A stretch of DNA of 64,000 bases from Zygnema cylindricum (GCA_037447655.1 JBBHKE010001538.1:62001-126000); one strand, 5' to 3'. Shown: positions 23,801 to 31,723, counted from the first letter of the stretch. Notes: a model not told the origin generated them from the letters alone. Translations and numbers: made by a program.

Positions 23801-25076
23801 CAATATGGATGGATAATATGGGGGAATGACATTCAAGGATATTCCGGAGTCACGGCTCTATCTCCCGAGGAATGTTGTTCGTTGTGCAATAGTGTGGCTG
23901 GATGTGTGGCTTTCACTTACTTCCAGGCAACTCAAAAGTGTTGGCTAAAATCCAGCGTGGGGACAAATGTCACAACTGGTGAAGGAATCATAGGATTTGG
24001 TGGAGGTAAGGTTTTCACTTTTCATGATATGAACTCACCTATCCAATCTGTCAATGTATCTCTTTCCCATTGTCTCTCACTCTCGCTCTGGCTCTCATCC
24101 TCTCCGTCATCCTCTTCCTTTCCCTCTTCCTCATTCCTCTCCCTCTCCCGCTGCCATTACCTCTCTCTCTCTAAAGATTTTATTTCTTTTTCAACAAATT
24201 GACCTTATTTTTTACGTGTAGGACGCAGCACTCTATGAGCATCAAGCTACTGCTAGCCTATATTAATTTCATTTTTACACACTTTACCATTCTTTTCCTT
24301 AATGATTTTAGGTCGATGGACCGAAATTTCAAAATCTTGGGGTTTTTTTTTTTTGGTTTTGCAGAAAATTTGGCAATCAAAAAACCGACAGCTCTTAGTT
24401 ACACAGGTGTCGATAGTGACGGAATATTCTGTTTAGCCGAATTGGGAGTAGATGGTTCCACTTGGGGGAGGTCTTTTACTACATTTGGTGCCAACTATTC
24501 GTGGTGGAGAGTTGATTTGCTCCAAACTTATGATATCGATCGAGTTGAGCTTTACAATCGCATTTCTTGTCTGGATATTTCCTCGCTTGCCACGTGCCAA
24601 AAACGGCTTAACGGAGTAAAGGTTTTTGTAACTGATGCAGCGGTCACATGGGACGGTGGACTCGAGTGTAGTCCTCAAATTGTGTTCGACTACGATACTG
24701 GGTCTTATGGATTTCCTTTTGTGAAGCCGTGTGATTTCTCAGGAAGATATGTTTGGGTGGTTACTGAACCCAGAAAAATATTGCATGTGAATGAAGTTCG
24801 TGTTCTTCACAAAGGTACGACTTCATTTGATTATTACACAACCTTACAAACCTAAAGAACGCTTAAAACTTTTTGGTGAATTGATTTGGTACTTTGATAC
24901 ATCTAGATGATGCTTTGGAATATGATGTGCGATGTCTTGATTTACTATTTTTGCAATATCTAAAATTATTACTTCATCCTTTTGAAAACATGCATGCAAT
25001 GCAACGGATATTTCATTCACATCTTTTCTCCCTCCTTCGGCTTTTTGCAGTTCCGAATCCACCTCCACCACCATAA
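8806..25076 (+). CDS. Secreted modular PAN-like/fucolectin-like protein with Ser-Pro linkers (spliced gene)
   Basis: The model joins 8806-8866, 10569-10679 (or 18746-18856), 11535-11692 (or 20135-20292), 20919-21074, 21400-21481, 22175-22594, 22797-23246, 23694-24005, 24365-24814 and 25051-25076. Every intron is GT-AG and the frame stays open to TAA at 25074-25076, giving about 741 residues. Order: signal peptide (1-20), Cys-rich segment (21-57), PPC-like beta domain (58-189), Ser/Pro linker (190-255), PAN/Apple-like (256-329), F5/8C fucolectin-type (330-479), second linker (480-512), second PAN-like (513-583), second fucolectin-type (584-733), and a Pro-rich tail. The protein is probably secreted or cell-wall associated and may bind carbohydrate; the Ser/Pro linkers are candidates for hydroxyproline glycosylation. 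Domain calls come from visible motifs. Ligand and function are inferred, and expression is untested. Confidence 0.72.
9895..10378 (+). repeat. Degenerate 18-19 bp minisatellite
   Basis: About 25 imperfect units resemble GCGGTACCGATATCCGG. They are interrupted by a C-rich tract at about 10148-10175. The same array, with small differences, occurs at 18113-18556 in copy 2 of the tandem duplication. Open frames crossing it on both strands are artefacts of the periodicity. Confidence 0.85.
10379..10500 (+). repeat. tRNA-like (SINE-like) module
   Basis: An A-box-like TGGTGTAGTGG (10385-10395) and a B-box-like GGCTCGATTCC (10416-10426) are spaced as in a tRNA. There is no paired acceptor stem, so this is not a working tRNA. 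It may be the head of a tRNA-derived SINE whose tail is unclear. It abuts the minisatellite and is repeated at 18562-18603. Confidence 0.5.
10569..10679 (+). CDS. Exon 2a: Cys-rich segment
   Basis: It encodes [19 protein letters not shown] and continues with further Cys (FCENFPC, then REC), 10 Cys in 36 residues, compatible with a small disulfide-bonded fold that I cannot name. It enters and leaves in phase 1 (acceptor TTTAG|GA, donor T|GTAAGT). Exon 2b differs by one residue (Leu to Val at the second codon). Confidence 0.65.
10684..11060 (+). repeat. Purine-rich GGGAGA tract in intron 2a
   Basis: A low-complexity GGGAGA/GGGGAG array directly follows the exon 2a donor. Frames through it give Gly/Arg/Glu-rich peptides that are not genes. 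The counterpart in copy 2 (18861-19505) is longer. Confidence 0.8.
11535..11692 (+). CDS. Exon 3a: start of PPC-like domain
   Basis: The acceptor is TTTTTTTCAG and the donor CAA|GTATGT. It encodes [11 protein letters not shown] followed by a strand-rich stretch with [16 protein letters not shown]. The DVVFEYT motif followed by YVTISTC in exon 4 is typical of PPC-like (pre-peptidase C-terminal) beta-sandwich domains. It enters in phase 1 and leaves in phase 0. Exon 3b at 20135 is identical. Confidence 0.65.
11872..11876. repeat. Target-site duplication of copia element (left)
   Basis: TTTAC directly before the left LTR is repeated after the right LTR (18000-18004). Copy 1 of the host duplication reads TTTACTTGGCC uninterrupted at this point, which confirms the insertion site. 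Confidence 0.9.
11877..12561 (-). repeat. 3' LTR of copia family 2
   Basis: It runs from TGTAAGATC to AATCCAACA on the + strand and matches 17315-17999 closely. It has two copies of the unit TACTCTGCACATGTACACT where the other LTR has three, and an extra segment GTAGCGACGAAGTC near 12227. Open frames inside are LTR artefacts. Confidence 0.9.
12562..12580 (-). promoter_or_regulatory. Polypurine tract
   Basis: On the minus strand the sequence next to the 3' LTR reads AATAAGAGGGGGATT, a typical plus-strand priming purine tract. Confidence 0.7.
12616..13338 (-). pseudogene. Copia RNase H region (family 2)
   Basis: Two frames separated by a stop near 12910 make up the copia RNase H and its connection. 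The first (12913-13338) has [28 protein letters not shown] and [10 protein letters not shown], the last carrying a catalytic Asp. The second (12616-12903) has the region ending [18 protein letters not shown]. It is separated from the RT frame by a stop just past 13338. Confidence 0.88.
13345..14136 (-). pseudogene. Copia reverse transcriptase (family 2)
   Basis: The frame encodes the copia RVT_2 domain: [59 protein letters not shown] and the catalytic [10 protein letters not shown] box. Both Asp residues of the box are present. The preceding pol frame runs out near 14150 and this one starts in a different phase, so a frameshift separates them. Confidence 0.92.
14133..16415 (-). pseudogene. 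Copia gag C-terminus, protease and integrase (family 2)
   Basis: A 760-codon frame. It contains Gly-rich sequence with two CCHC knuckles ([14 protein letters not shown] and [14 protein letters not shown]), the protease core [12 protein letters not shown], the GAG-pre-integrase motif [10 protein letters not shown], and integrase with [28 protein letters not shown] and [17 protein letters not shown]; the catalytic D-D-E residues are present. Its last 20 or so codons follow a frameshift before the RT. Gag (16517-17272) is in another phase, so the natural single polyprotein is interrupted here too. Confidence 0.92.
16517..17272 (-). pseudogene. Copia gag (family 2)
   Basis: A 251-codon frame starting [12 protein letters not shown]. 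The conserved UBN2-type gag core is seen: [57 protein letters not shown] and [17 protein letters not shown]. It forms the particle protein of the element. It is close to intact and ends in a stop near 16517, out of phase with the zinc-knuckle part downstream. Confidence 0.88.
17297..17314 (-). promoter_or_regulatory. Primer-binding site of copia family 2
   Basis: On the minus strand the bases next to the 5' LTR read ATTGATATCGGAGCTAGT. This is close to the plant copia site complementary to initiator Met tRNA (usual form TGGTATCAGAGC), with two mismatches in the core. Confidence 0.7.
17315..17999 (-). repeat. 5' LTR of copia family 2
   Basis: It runs from TGTAGGATC to AATCCAACA and has the same length as the other LTR (685 bp). 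It has a third copy of the TACACTTAGAT-type unit near 17575-17605. The target duplication TTTAC follows at 18000-18004. Confidence 0.9.
18113..18556 (+). repeat. Minisatellite, copy 2
   Basis: This is the same degenerate 18-19 bp array as 9895-10378, slightly shorter, with its own C-rich tract near 18333-18349. It is followed by the tRNA-like module (A box 18562-18572, B box 18593-18603). Confidence 0.85.
18560..18680 (+). repeat. tRNA-like (SINE-like) module, copy 2
   Basis: A near-identical duplicate of 10379-10500: TGGTGTAGTGG and GGCTCGATTCC boxes at 18562 and 18593. Duplication of the host intron explains it, rather than a second transposition. Confidence 0.5.
18746..18856 (+). CDS. Exon 2b: duplicate Cys-rich exon
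   Basis: Identical to exon 2a except that its second codon is GTG (Val) instead of TTG (Leu). It has the same phase-1 acceptor (TTTAG|GA) and donor (T|GTAAGT). It can replace exon 2a but cannot follow exon 3a in frame: joining the two gives a stop after 14 codons. Confidence 0.6.
18861..19505 (+). repeat. Purine-rich GGGAGA tract in intron 2b
   Basis: This is a longer version of the array at 10684-11060. It includes extra segments (about 18955-19180) absent from copy 1, some of them repeats of the tract itself. Nothing in it looks coding. Confidence 0.8.
19930..20118 (+). repeat. CCCTCT hexamer array near the exon 3b acceptor
   Basis: About 30 CCCTCT units precede the branch and acceptor region of exon 3b. 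Copy 1 has only about 8 units at 11471-11515. The array supplies an unusually long polypyrimidine tract. Frames through it give Leu/Pro or Ser/Pro repeats that are not genes. Confidence 0.88.
20135..20292 (+). CDS. Exon 3b: duplicate PPC-like exon
   Basis: Identical in sequence to exon 3a, with acceptor TTTTTTTCAG and donor CAA|GTATGT. It enters in phase 1 and leaves in phase 0, and it is the copy nearest to exon 4 (intron of about 0.63 kb). Confidence 0.65.
20919..21074 (+). CDS. Exon 4: middle of PPC-like domain
   Basis: Acceptor CTTTTTCAG, donor ATC|GTAAGT; phase 0 at both ends, 52 codons. It encodes [20 protein letters not shown], an [13 protein letters not shown] motif and ESEVYRI. The STC...DT.L.V...NDD.C pattern is characteristic of PPC-like beta domains, including the conserved pair of Cys. 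It continues exon 3 without a gap. Confidence 0.68.
21400..21481 (+). CDS. Exon 5: end of PPC-like domain
   Basis: The acceptor is TTTGTTTAG and the donor GAAG|GTCAGT. It encodes [20 protein letters not shown] and SLNITIE, closing the beta domain with the usual Y-x-G-x-F-x-L-x-I pattern. It enters in phase 0 and leaves in phase 1, restoring phase 1 for the downstream modules. Confidence 0.65.
22175..22594 (+). CDS. Exon 6: Ser/Pro linker plus PAN/Apple-like domain 1
   Basis: One exon (phase 1-1, 139 full codons) with acceptor ATGCAG and donor G|GTATGC. The first 66 residues are PPPS/PPS repeats including a run of 10 Pro, like extensins and pherophorins. The next 74 have [31 protein letters not shown] and CSLKY, the Cys spacing of a small PAN/Apple-like domain, which often binds protein or sugar. 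Exon 8 is a shorter relative. Confidence 0.75.
22797..23246 (+). CDS. Exon 7: F5/8C fucolectin-type domain 1
   Basis: A 450-bp phase 1-1 exon (acceptor TTTGCAG, donor G|GTGTGT) that encodes a whole domain: [52 protein letters not shown] and LTLTEVRVM. These match the eel-fucolectin/tachylectin-4 (FTP) branch of F5/8C domains, in which a WWRVDL core precedes the sugar site. Fucose binding is family knowledge; whether this copy binds sugar cannot be judged from sequence. Confidence 0.78.
23694..24005 (+). CDS. Exon 8: Pro-rich linker plus PAN/Apple-like domain 2
   Basis: Acceptor ATCGCAG, donor G|GTAAGG, phase 1-1. About 33 residues of [15 protein letters not shown]-type linker are followed by [38 protein letters not shown] and KCWLKSS. 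It is clearly related to exon 6, with a shorter linker, consistent with duplication of an exon 6-7 cassette. Confidence 0.75.
24365..24814 (+). CDS. Exon 9: F5/8C fucolectin-type domain 2
   Basis: Exactly 450 bp and phase 1-1, like exon 7. It encodes [66 protein letters not shown] and VNEVRVLHK. It fits the fucolectin consensus better than exon 7 (WWRVDLL, GRYVWV). Acceptor TTTTGCAG, donor G|GTACGA. Confidence 0.78.
25051..25076 (+). CDS. Exon 10: short Pro-rich tail and stop
   Basis: After acceptor CTTTTTGCAG it encodes VPNPPPPP and stops at TAA. It looks like the start of another linker exon cut short by a stop, and a decayed third fucolectin-type exon lies downstream (26781-27055). A possible end signal follows: TGTAA at 25119-25123 and AATAAA at 25158-25163. 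Confidence 0.6.
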
Positions 25077-25118
25077 ACTGCCTAAGTAAGAAAAGTTTTG
25101 ATTTTTACCTTCTTTCCT

Positions 25119-25163
25119 GTAAATTTGAATTCATCGTTAGCGTTCAAAATTTAACATAATAAA
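25119..25163 (+). promoter_or_regulatory. Possible polyadenylation signals
   Basis: TGTAA (the form common in chlorophyte algae) at 25119-25123 and AATAAA at 25158-25163 both lie within 90 bases of the stop. Sequence alone cannot tell which, if either, is used. Confidence 0.35.
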
Positions 25164-26395
25164 TGCATAAACCAAAGGTAGCACATCCTATAAAAGCACT
25201 TAAGTTCGAGAGTTTACATGTTGTGTATTCGAATTAGTTTTTCAGGGCACAGATAAAGTTCTTAGTTTTATTTTTTCTCGGCTTTGAATTCTTCAGTCAA
25301 AACATTTCGGACAACTCATACACCAAGCGCATTCATTAGTTTTGTTCGTCTCCATTATTAGTACATGTATGAGTTCTATTTCTCCGAAGGAAAGCCAGAA
25401 AATAAGTAAAAATCTTACTCTATTTGTTGGTTTGATAATCTAAAATGAGTTTTGTTGAGTATTTTGATCTCCACCTATTGTATAGCATTTCCATTTGATG
25501 ATTGTCAAACACTCCCATCTTTGCGGGGTGGGCGTAATAACTCGGTTTCTTTTACTTTACATTAATTGTAATCTTGGTAAATATTAGTAAAACCAAGTAA
25601 TTTAATTGTTTTTACATTCAAATAGCAACACATTCTCAAGCACAAAACATGATTAAAATTCGTTGGGTCAGTCAAATTTATTGTAAGTTTTTCCGGGGCT
25701 GTTTGATGTCATGCTTTATTTTTATTCTTTTATCCTTTTTTTTTAATATTTTGTATTGTACCACTTTCCAGAGCGGTTCCACCAATCACAGGTTTTAAGA
25801 GAGGCAGTTTGACTTTGAGGAAAGTCTCCAATGTTTTCGAAAGAGAACATAACTATACATGGGCTATTATGACAAATGGGTGTCACATATTGTATTTCCA
25901 AAGAAAAAACACGTTTTATGTACAATGTTATTTAGGAAAGCTATTATTTGACTTTGAGTTTTGTTTAGGAATAATAAGCTGCCCTGGTATTTAAAAATTT
26001 TCAGCATATTGTACCTTTCGCTTCTCTTTTTTACGTTTTGTAGTTAACGACTATCCTCATTATTCTCCGGGACCCGGGATAGGGAGGGGGGGGGGGGGGG
26101 AAGGGAGGACAAAAAGAAAGTAGATATATTGGAAGGCGATTGTTAATTTATGCAATTCACAAAATGAGCTAAGATCAGCTTTAAACCTTTCTAAGGTTGT
26201 GATGTGTTCTATGACATTTCCTGAATGTATGGGAAGATTACAGTTTGTTTAAATTTGACTGATTGGCTTTTTTGAAGGATGGTATGAGTTACACCATTAG
26301 TAGAGTGGGTCGGAAAACAGTCATCGGTCCCTTTTTCATGCTTTTCTGCACTATGTTTCTCATTCTTGCATATAAATGTGAGGCATGTATATTTT
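25164..26395. other. Non-coding DNA downstream of the gene
   Basis: AT-rich sequence without a recognisable exon. A run of 15 G at 26086-26100 is the main feature. A short stretch near 26275-26312 (ATGAGTTACACCATTAGTAG and the following AGTGGG) faintly recalls part of exon 7, too weak to annotate as an exon. Confidence 0.4.
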
Positions 26396-26771
26396 TTTGA
26401 CCTGCCGATAATCGTTATATGGGTACTGTATATCCAGGCTAATATCGCGATAAAATTATGATATGTCGTGATAGTTTATCGGGTCAATAACCACAGCAAT
26501 ATCTCCGTACGCTGGTTTACCGAAAAATTTCACAACCCCCAACACACCCCCCCTCCACCACCCCCGAGAGCTGCGCCCTAGAAGAGGGGGGGGGGCGATT
26601 TCTCCGTACGTTTTCTGTACATTTTCACGTACTGCAGTTGTACGGATTCCAATCTCCCACCAAATTTATCGCGATATTTTTATTGGTCTCGGGGCTATAT
26701 AACGGACCCTCTGGCTGATGTATCGAATATCTGTTTCATCGCAATAAAAAAATTCGAGATACACAACACTA
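26396..26771. mobile_element. hAT-like element interrupting the decayed exon
   Basis: It ends in GAGATACACAACACTA at 26771 and is followed by ATAAAAAC, the same octamer that flanks the element at 58793-59294. Its right part resembles 7703-7847 (TTGGTCTCGG, ATCGAATATC). The left end is not clear and is placed only approximately. Confidence 0.5.
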
Positions 26772-26780
26772 ATAAAAACC

Positions 26781-27055
26781 AGCGGTGGAGAGTAGATTTG
26801 CTCTTTTTTAACATCATTGATCGAGTTAACAACCGTATTCTCTGTCCAACATTTCTTACAACGTTAAAAAATAGTAATAAATACCACATGGAACTGGGGA
26901 ATGTCCGCAGATTCAGCTCAACTGCCGTGTTCGTTTAAGTGTGTTTCCTTTTGTGAAGTTGTATGATATTTCGAGGCGATATATTTGGCTAGAGTTGCAG
27001 AGAAAATAACATTTTTATTTCAAGTGGAGCTCGTGTTATTCTTATACTTTCATCG
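26781..27055 (+). pseudogene. Decayed third fucolectin-type exon
   Basis: The nucleotide sequence follows exon 9 from its WWRVDLL core onward. GGTGGAGAGTAGATTTGCTC matches the RVDLL coding stretch, ATTGATCGAGTTAAC matches IDRVEL, and TTTCCTTTTGTGAAGTTGTA matches PFVKPC. GGCGATATATTTGG matches GRYVW and AGTGGAGCTCGTGTTATTC matches the NEVRVL end. Stops and indels have destroyed the frame, and the 5' part of the exon has been separated by the hAT-like element. This is a remnant of a further PAN-fucolectin cassette. Confidence 0.72.
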
Positions 27056-27059
27056 GTAA

Positions 27060-28314
27060 CGGTGAAATTTGTGAGCATGCATTTGATACATGGACAACTT
27101 CACATACATGTTACATCTGCTTTCAGACAACGAGGCAGCTAAAATCACTTCGGAGTAAGATGTCCGATGCCATTTTTTATCTTTGTGTGACTTGAGCATT
27201 TAGCACAAAGAAAGGATAGAGATGAAAAACCCTTTGGACATCAAACATACCAAACTCTTTAAGTAAAATTGAAAATCTGAAACTAAAACCACAAAAAAAA
27301 ACATAAATTGCATTAGTACTACACACACATCTATAGCCTAAAAAAATAAGAAAAAGTGGGCCTTTGTCTCCAGCCTGAGATTATGCCACATTTTACGAAT
27401 ATCATCTACATGCACCAAATGGTAGGACCTTTAGTATCAAAGTCCATGACCATCATTTGCCACCGTCGTTTGTCAAATAAGGGCCAAAGCTCGGGCACAT
27501 TGAAAGGCGACGAAGACACGCTGTGGCAGAAAGCTGATATGAAAGATAGAGGACTGCCGCCATGTCCACTAACTTCAAAGGATCAATCATGAAAAAATAA
27601 TTTAAAAGTTTAGTCCAAGGTTCCTGAATCTTCAATGCAAATGGTATGAAGTTTTCAGCGACGTCTAGGTGCACGCAGTCCGGTTTCTTAGAGGCCACTG
27701 CATCTCGAGACGCGATTCGAATATGTAATGATGCACGTGAGAACTATGGGATCTTCTAAAGTATGTAAAACCTATGTCCCCAATTGTTCGTTACGATCCG
27801 TGCAAAAACACAAGATTCATACGAAGTTCGGGAATACTCTTAGATTTAGAATGTGGCTTGAGTAAATGCATCAATTCCGGTCGACTATGTACCCTGCTTG
27901 GCTCTCCACTGTGGCTATTCCATATAGAACTATATCATGCGTTGTTGTTCGCTCCCCACCATACAAGCAACGGAGAAAATGGACGTGATGGAAAGTGACA
28001 CATGGCATCATTGCATTTGACCTCCCATAATAGGCGTTTTATTAGATAAAGGCACAAAAGGATATAAATCTCATTAGGAACAATAGAAAAATGATCTCAC
28101 ACAACCATAGATGAAATCATTTAGATAAATCGTAGGGGGAGAAACCACCTTTTGTTATGTAAGAGTTTGAAGAACAATGTAAAAACTCTTTTGACTATTA
28201 ATTACTAGAAGGTATTTAAACCATCCTATTTCCTATTCTGTTTGTCTATTCCTTCTATCAATTTTAAGTAACTTCTATGACTCACTAAATAGACACTATC
28301 CTTGTGTATGGTTG
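27060..28314. other. Intergenic DNA
   Basis: No recognised gene. An 81-codon minus-strand frame (27453-27698) looks somewhat protein-like (ENFIPFALKIQEPWTKLLNY and onward), but I recognise no family and its surroundings have stops; it may be a decayed fragment. Confidence 0.35.
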
Positions 28315-29170
28315 ATGTTATGATTCATTGGAAAAAAGGGTCCGATGCCGAATCGAGTCAAGGTCGCGTTGGTAATTCTTTGTTTAATTTTGCTTGAGTT
28401 ATTTTGCAATTCATGTAAAAACTAAAAAAGTTAATCCATGATGGAGTGTAGCAGTTTGCCGTTATTGTCGAGAAACTACAGTAGTTAACAATGGGAGAGT
28501 GATCATGGAGGAGGATAAAGACATAAAGTTGTTAATCGTACGCAATAGTACGGATCCGTACGCACCCTTGTCTCATGCGTGACCGATTTCGGTCTAGGTC
28601 TTGTACGGACTTCTAGTGTCCCGTGAAATGATGCGTCCGCATGTGGTTTCGCATGGCAATATGTTTTTAAGCGTAGTAAGTTGAAGTTAGTTTTTAGATT
28701 GAAAGAAATTGTAAGGGAGAGAGAGGATATAATGGAATATAAAAGGGAGTTTCATACGTGGGAAATCATTGCTTTTTATGTAAGTGGTCTGTCTTGAATT
28801 CTTCCATTGTTTAGTCCTTCCTCTTTGAGCTGGTATTGGAGCAAGTTAGAATCCGAGTTAGAGAATAAGCCATGGCCCCAAAGAACCTCAGTAAAATCAC
28901 AATCAGTTTTGAAAAAAAATAGACATCCTATACAGACGACAATCTGCCAATCGACTCTTTTGAACTCAACTCAAAACCCGTCAATTCAATAGCCGAAATA
29001 TTTAATGAATGGGCAAAATTGAAGAGATATAGTGAAATGAACAAAGACAAAAGGCAAATAAAAGATGAAGAACCTTATGATAGTGATCCAAACGATTTTG
29101 GTGATGACCAAAGGAAAAAGGAAAACGGAAAACAAAAAATGCCAGAGGAGAGTGATGATCCTTCATCATT
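28315..29170 (+). mobile_element. 5' part of an LTR retrotransposon (LTR end, primer site, gag start)
   Basis: A TGGTATTGGAGC primer site (28831-28842), close to the initiator-Met form, follows an LTR-like end. A TATA-like AATATAAAAGGG lies about 95 bases upstream (28735-28746). After the primer site, ATG at 28872 opens a gag-like protein (MAPKNLSKITISFEKK), disrupted at an A run. A hydrophilic region follows (29019-29170, LKRYSEMNKDKRQ and an acidic stretch). The LTR start is uncertain. At about 29170 the sequence switches to a minus-strand element. Confidence 0.5.
28831..28842 (+). promoter_or_regulatory. Primer-binding site
   Basis: TGGTATTGGAGC differs by two bases from the common initiator-Met site TGGTATCAGAGC and has GAGC directly upstream. 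Confidence 0.6.
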
Positions 29171-30987
29171 CTTAATCATGATTCTAAAATCTTCCATAGA
29201 AAATAACTCTACTTTCGGCCTTTTGAATTTTAGGAACACTAACCAGATTTACCACTCCATTAGGAATAAATAATGCATGGTACATATTAGTTTCGTTCAC
29301 TCTAACCTTTCAAAACTTATCTCTCACTGGTAAATCGACTCCCGGAATCTTATGCCCACCTACACATGTGACATTTTTTAAATCCGTAAGCTTCTTTGTA
29401 TCCAGAAATAAGCTTAAGTCCGTACACACATGATTAGTGGAGCCGGTATCAATATTTCAGTCTCTCACACAATGATTACTAGGAGCCAATTTCAAAATTG
29501 CTTCAATTTTCTTGTCCAATAAAATGGCAAAATTATGAGCTCGCTCATTGTCTATCCCAAATCCGGTGCAATTTCTTTGATGTCCGACTCCTCTTAATTG
29601 GCCGTGACCACGTCTTTGTCCTCGATTCTGTCCTCGTCTATTTCCTCGATCGGCGAAAAAAGAAGAATTTATGCCTTCCTATTGGAAAATTTGAGAGCTC
29701 ACATGTTCCCACTTATGGCAAATTTTGCATCTCTTTTCTTTATCCAGACACTTGCAAAATGCCCTATCTTATCACAATTAAAATAAATCACATTCGAGGT
29801 GATAGATCGGTCAAGTTGACACCTACTAAATCCAACATTTTGACCTCTTCCTCTACGTCCTCTTATACCCCGTCTTCCTCGGAAGAAATGTAGATCCGAG
29901 GAGGTATTTACATTAAGGATTCCACTACTTAAGGATTCCACTACTTTACAAACCTTTACCTTCATTCGTTTTAGACTTCTCAATAAATTTCAAATAATTC
30001 ACCGCATACTCAAGAGCAGATTTTCTCGTAGATTGAATTATTTCACTAAACGTAGAAAATGTTTCCGATAATCACGCTAAAAGTTCATTTTTGGGTTCAA
30101 CTTTACCAAGACTACTCAATTGCTCCAACAAAATATTTAATCACTTGACTTGACTCATTTTGCATAAGCTTAAATGGATAAAATCCTTAAAAACATAAAT
30201 TGCCTTACCTTTGACTCCTGTCTCAAATTGGTTCTCTAATGCCTTCCAACATCCATATGCGGTATTATGTGTGAGAAAATAGTCATTGACAGATCCAATA
30301 CAACTTTGGATCAATCTGTTGATGGCCGTCAAATCTCTCAATTTCCACAATATTTCACCCCTTCGGATCTTTTGGCATTTTCTCCTCGCCGTTGACGATC
30401 TTCCATACTTCTTCAACATGAGGCTCCCCTTTATGCCCTTCTTTCAAATAGCGTAGTTAGATCCGTTGAGGAAAACCGACTTGCCGCCCATCCGGAAATC
30501 CTTTTCTCCTTCCAAATGACAACTAAAGTCAAAATCCTCCTCTACCTTTTTCTTCCCTTTTCTACTCTTCACTTCCTCATGTTTTTCATCTTCATCTGAA
30601 CCACTTGAGCTGCTATTAGAACTAGAGTTAGAGCTCTTCACCAAAAAAAAAATTACTTTAGCCTTTTTCTCCTTTTCCCTCATAAGGTTCAACCACTCCT
30701 TATAATTGTCTCTATCTAACTAAATTTCATACCTTTCTTTCTCCTTAGATTGATCATATCCGAAGGGTTTAGCTAGCATTGAATCCTTGGACTTTGGCGC
30801 AATTTCTTGATGGAAACTCAAATCTCGTGCGCTCAGTTCCCGAGAGAATGCTTCAGGAGTCGGCGGACTTCCCAAGGTCCCTATGGGCATCCTCGGCCCG
30901 GATGGAGGTGGTGTGTTCTTTTTCTTCCTCCCCCCATGACTCACTCAGAATATCGTTAATGTGGATCTAACTCGCCCCGATACCAAT
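29171..30987 (-). pseudogene. Decayed copia gag-protease, minus strand
   Basis: Read leftwards from the primer site (complement of 30974-30985, TGGTATCGGGGC). It has a gag start MSHGGRKKKNTPPPSG (30720-30944) and KSVFLNGSNYAI (30444-30692), a UBN2-like core ILWKLRDLTAINRLIQSC and CWKALENQFETG (30141-30419). An RGRRGRGQNVG knuckle-like region follows (about 29700-29880), then a protease stretch NIDTGSTNHVCTDLSLFLD (about 29390-29455). Several stops and shifts break it, and integrase and RT are missing. It is related to, but diverged from, the family 2 element at 11877. Confidence 0.8.
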
Positions 30988-31390
30988 TGAGAGAATCGAC
31001 AATCCCTCAGATTGCGCACAAAAATGACAAATTTTTCAATATGAAAGCGAAATCAAACTCAAATGTAGCATCGACCAACTCACATTACAAAGATTGAATG
31101 CACAGTATCATAATATAGAGACAAGAATGTAAAATAAAAAGAAAGGGACTCATATTAATTTTTACACATTACTTACACATTGATTCGACATTAATAAATT
31201 ATAATTCTCTCACAAGCTGGCTTTTCACCTAGCCGCCAGAGTGAATCTCAAAATCTAGTTTTGAAAACGTCACACTGAACTTACGGCCAAGTTCCATCAA
31301 ACGTTTCTGTAATCGTACGGCTAATTATACAGACGGGGTTAATTGAGTCGATGTTCCATCATGAAGACTTTGTAATCCACGTGTTATACT
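30988..31390 (-). repeat. 5' LTR (part) of the decayed copia element
   Basis: It starts TGAGAGAATCG two bases after the primer site, so the LTR edge is well placed. Its other end is uncertain because another copia element (31391-35462) is inserted within or at the end of it. Confidence 0.5.
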
Positions 31391-31723
31391 TGCAATTCTG
31401 TGTCCTCCATTGGACTACAGAATACAGGAAGCCTCTAGATAGTGTTTAACTAACCCACTTTAAGCCACAACCACTTCTGCCCAAGAAGGTAAACTGACAA
31501 TTTGAGTGCACCCCTGTGCAGCCCGGACTCCCCTGAGTCCGTAGCAAAAAGAATCACTCAAAACGGCCAACCAGCCGATAAGTTATAGGGTGGCAAAGAT
31601 GCCAATTTATACAAACTCTCACAGAGAGAGGACTATCTACCTAAATTTTCCTAAGTCCTAGTTTTTCCTAATTCCCTCTCACAGCTCCTATCTACTGCCT
31701 GTACGAACCAATCACAAAACTGT
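31391..31723 (-). repeat. 3' LTR stub
   Basis: It matches the first 333 bp of the LTR at 34412 (TGCAATTCTGTGTCCTCC onward) and breaks off after CACAAAACTGTAT, where internal pol sequence begins. Confidence 0.85.

Noticed and set aside
26275-26312. Possible remnant of exon 7
   Set aside because: Only a short match to the GYTIGRV coding stretch; too little to separate from chance.
27774-27998. 74-codon + strand frame
   Set aside because: No recognised motif, and flanking sequence shows no splice sites or continuation.
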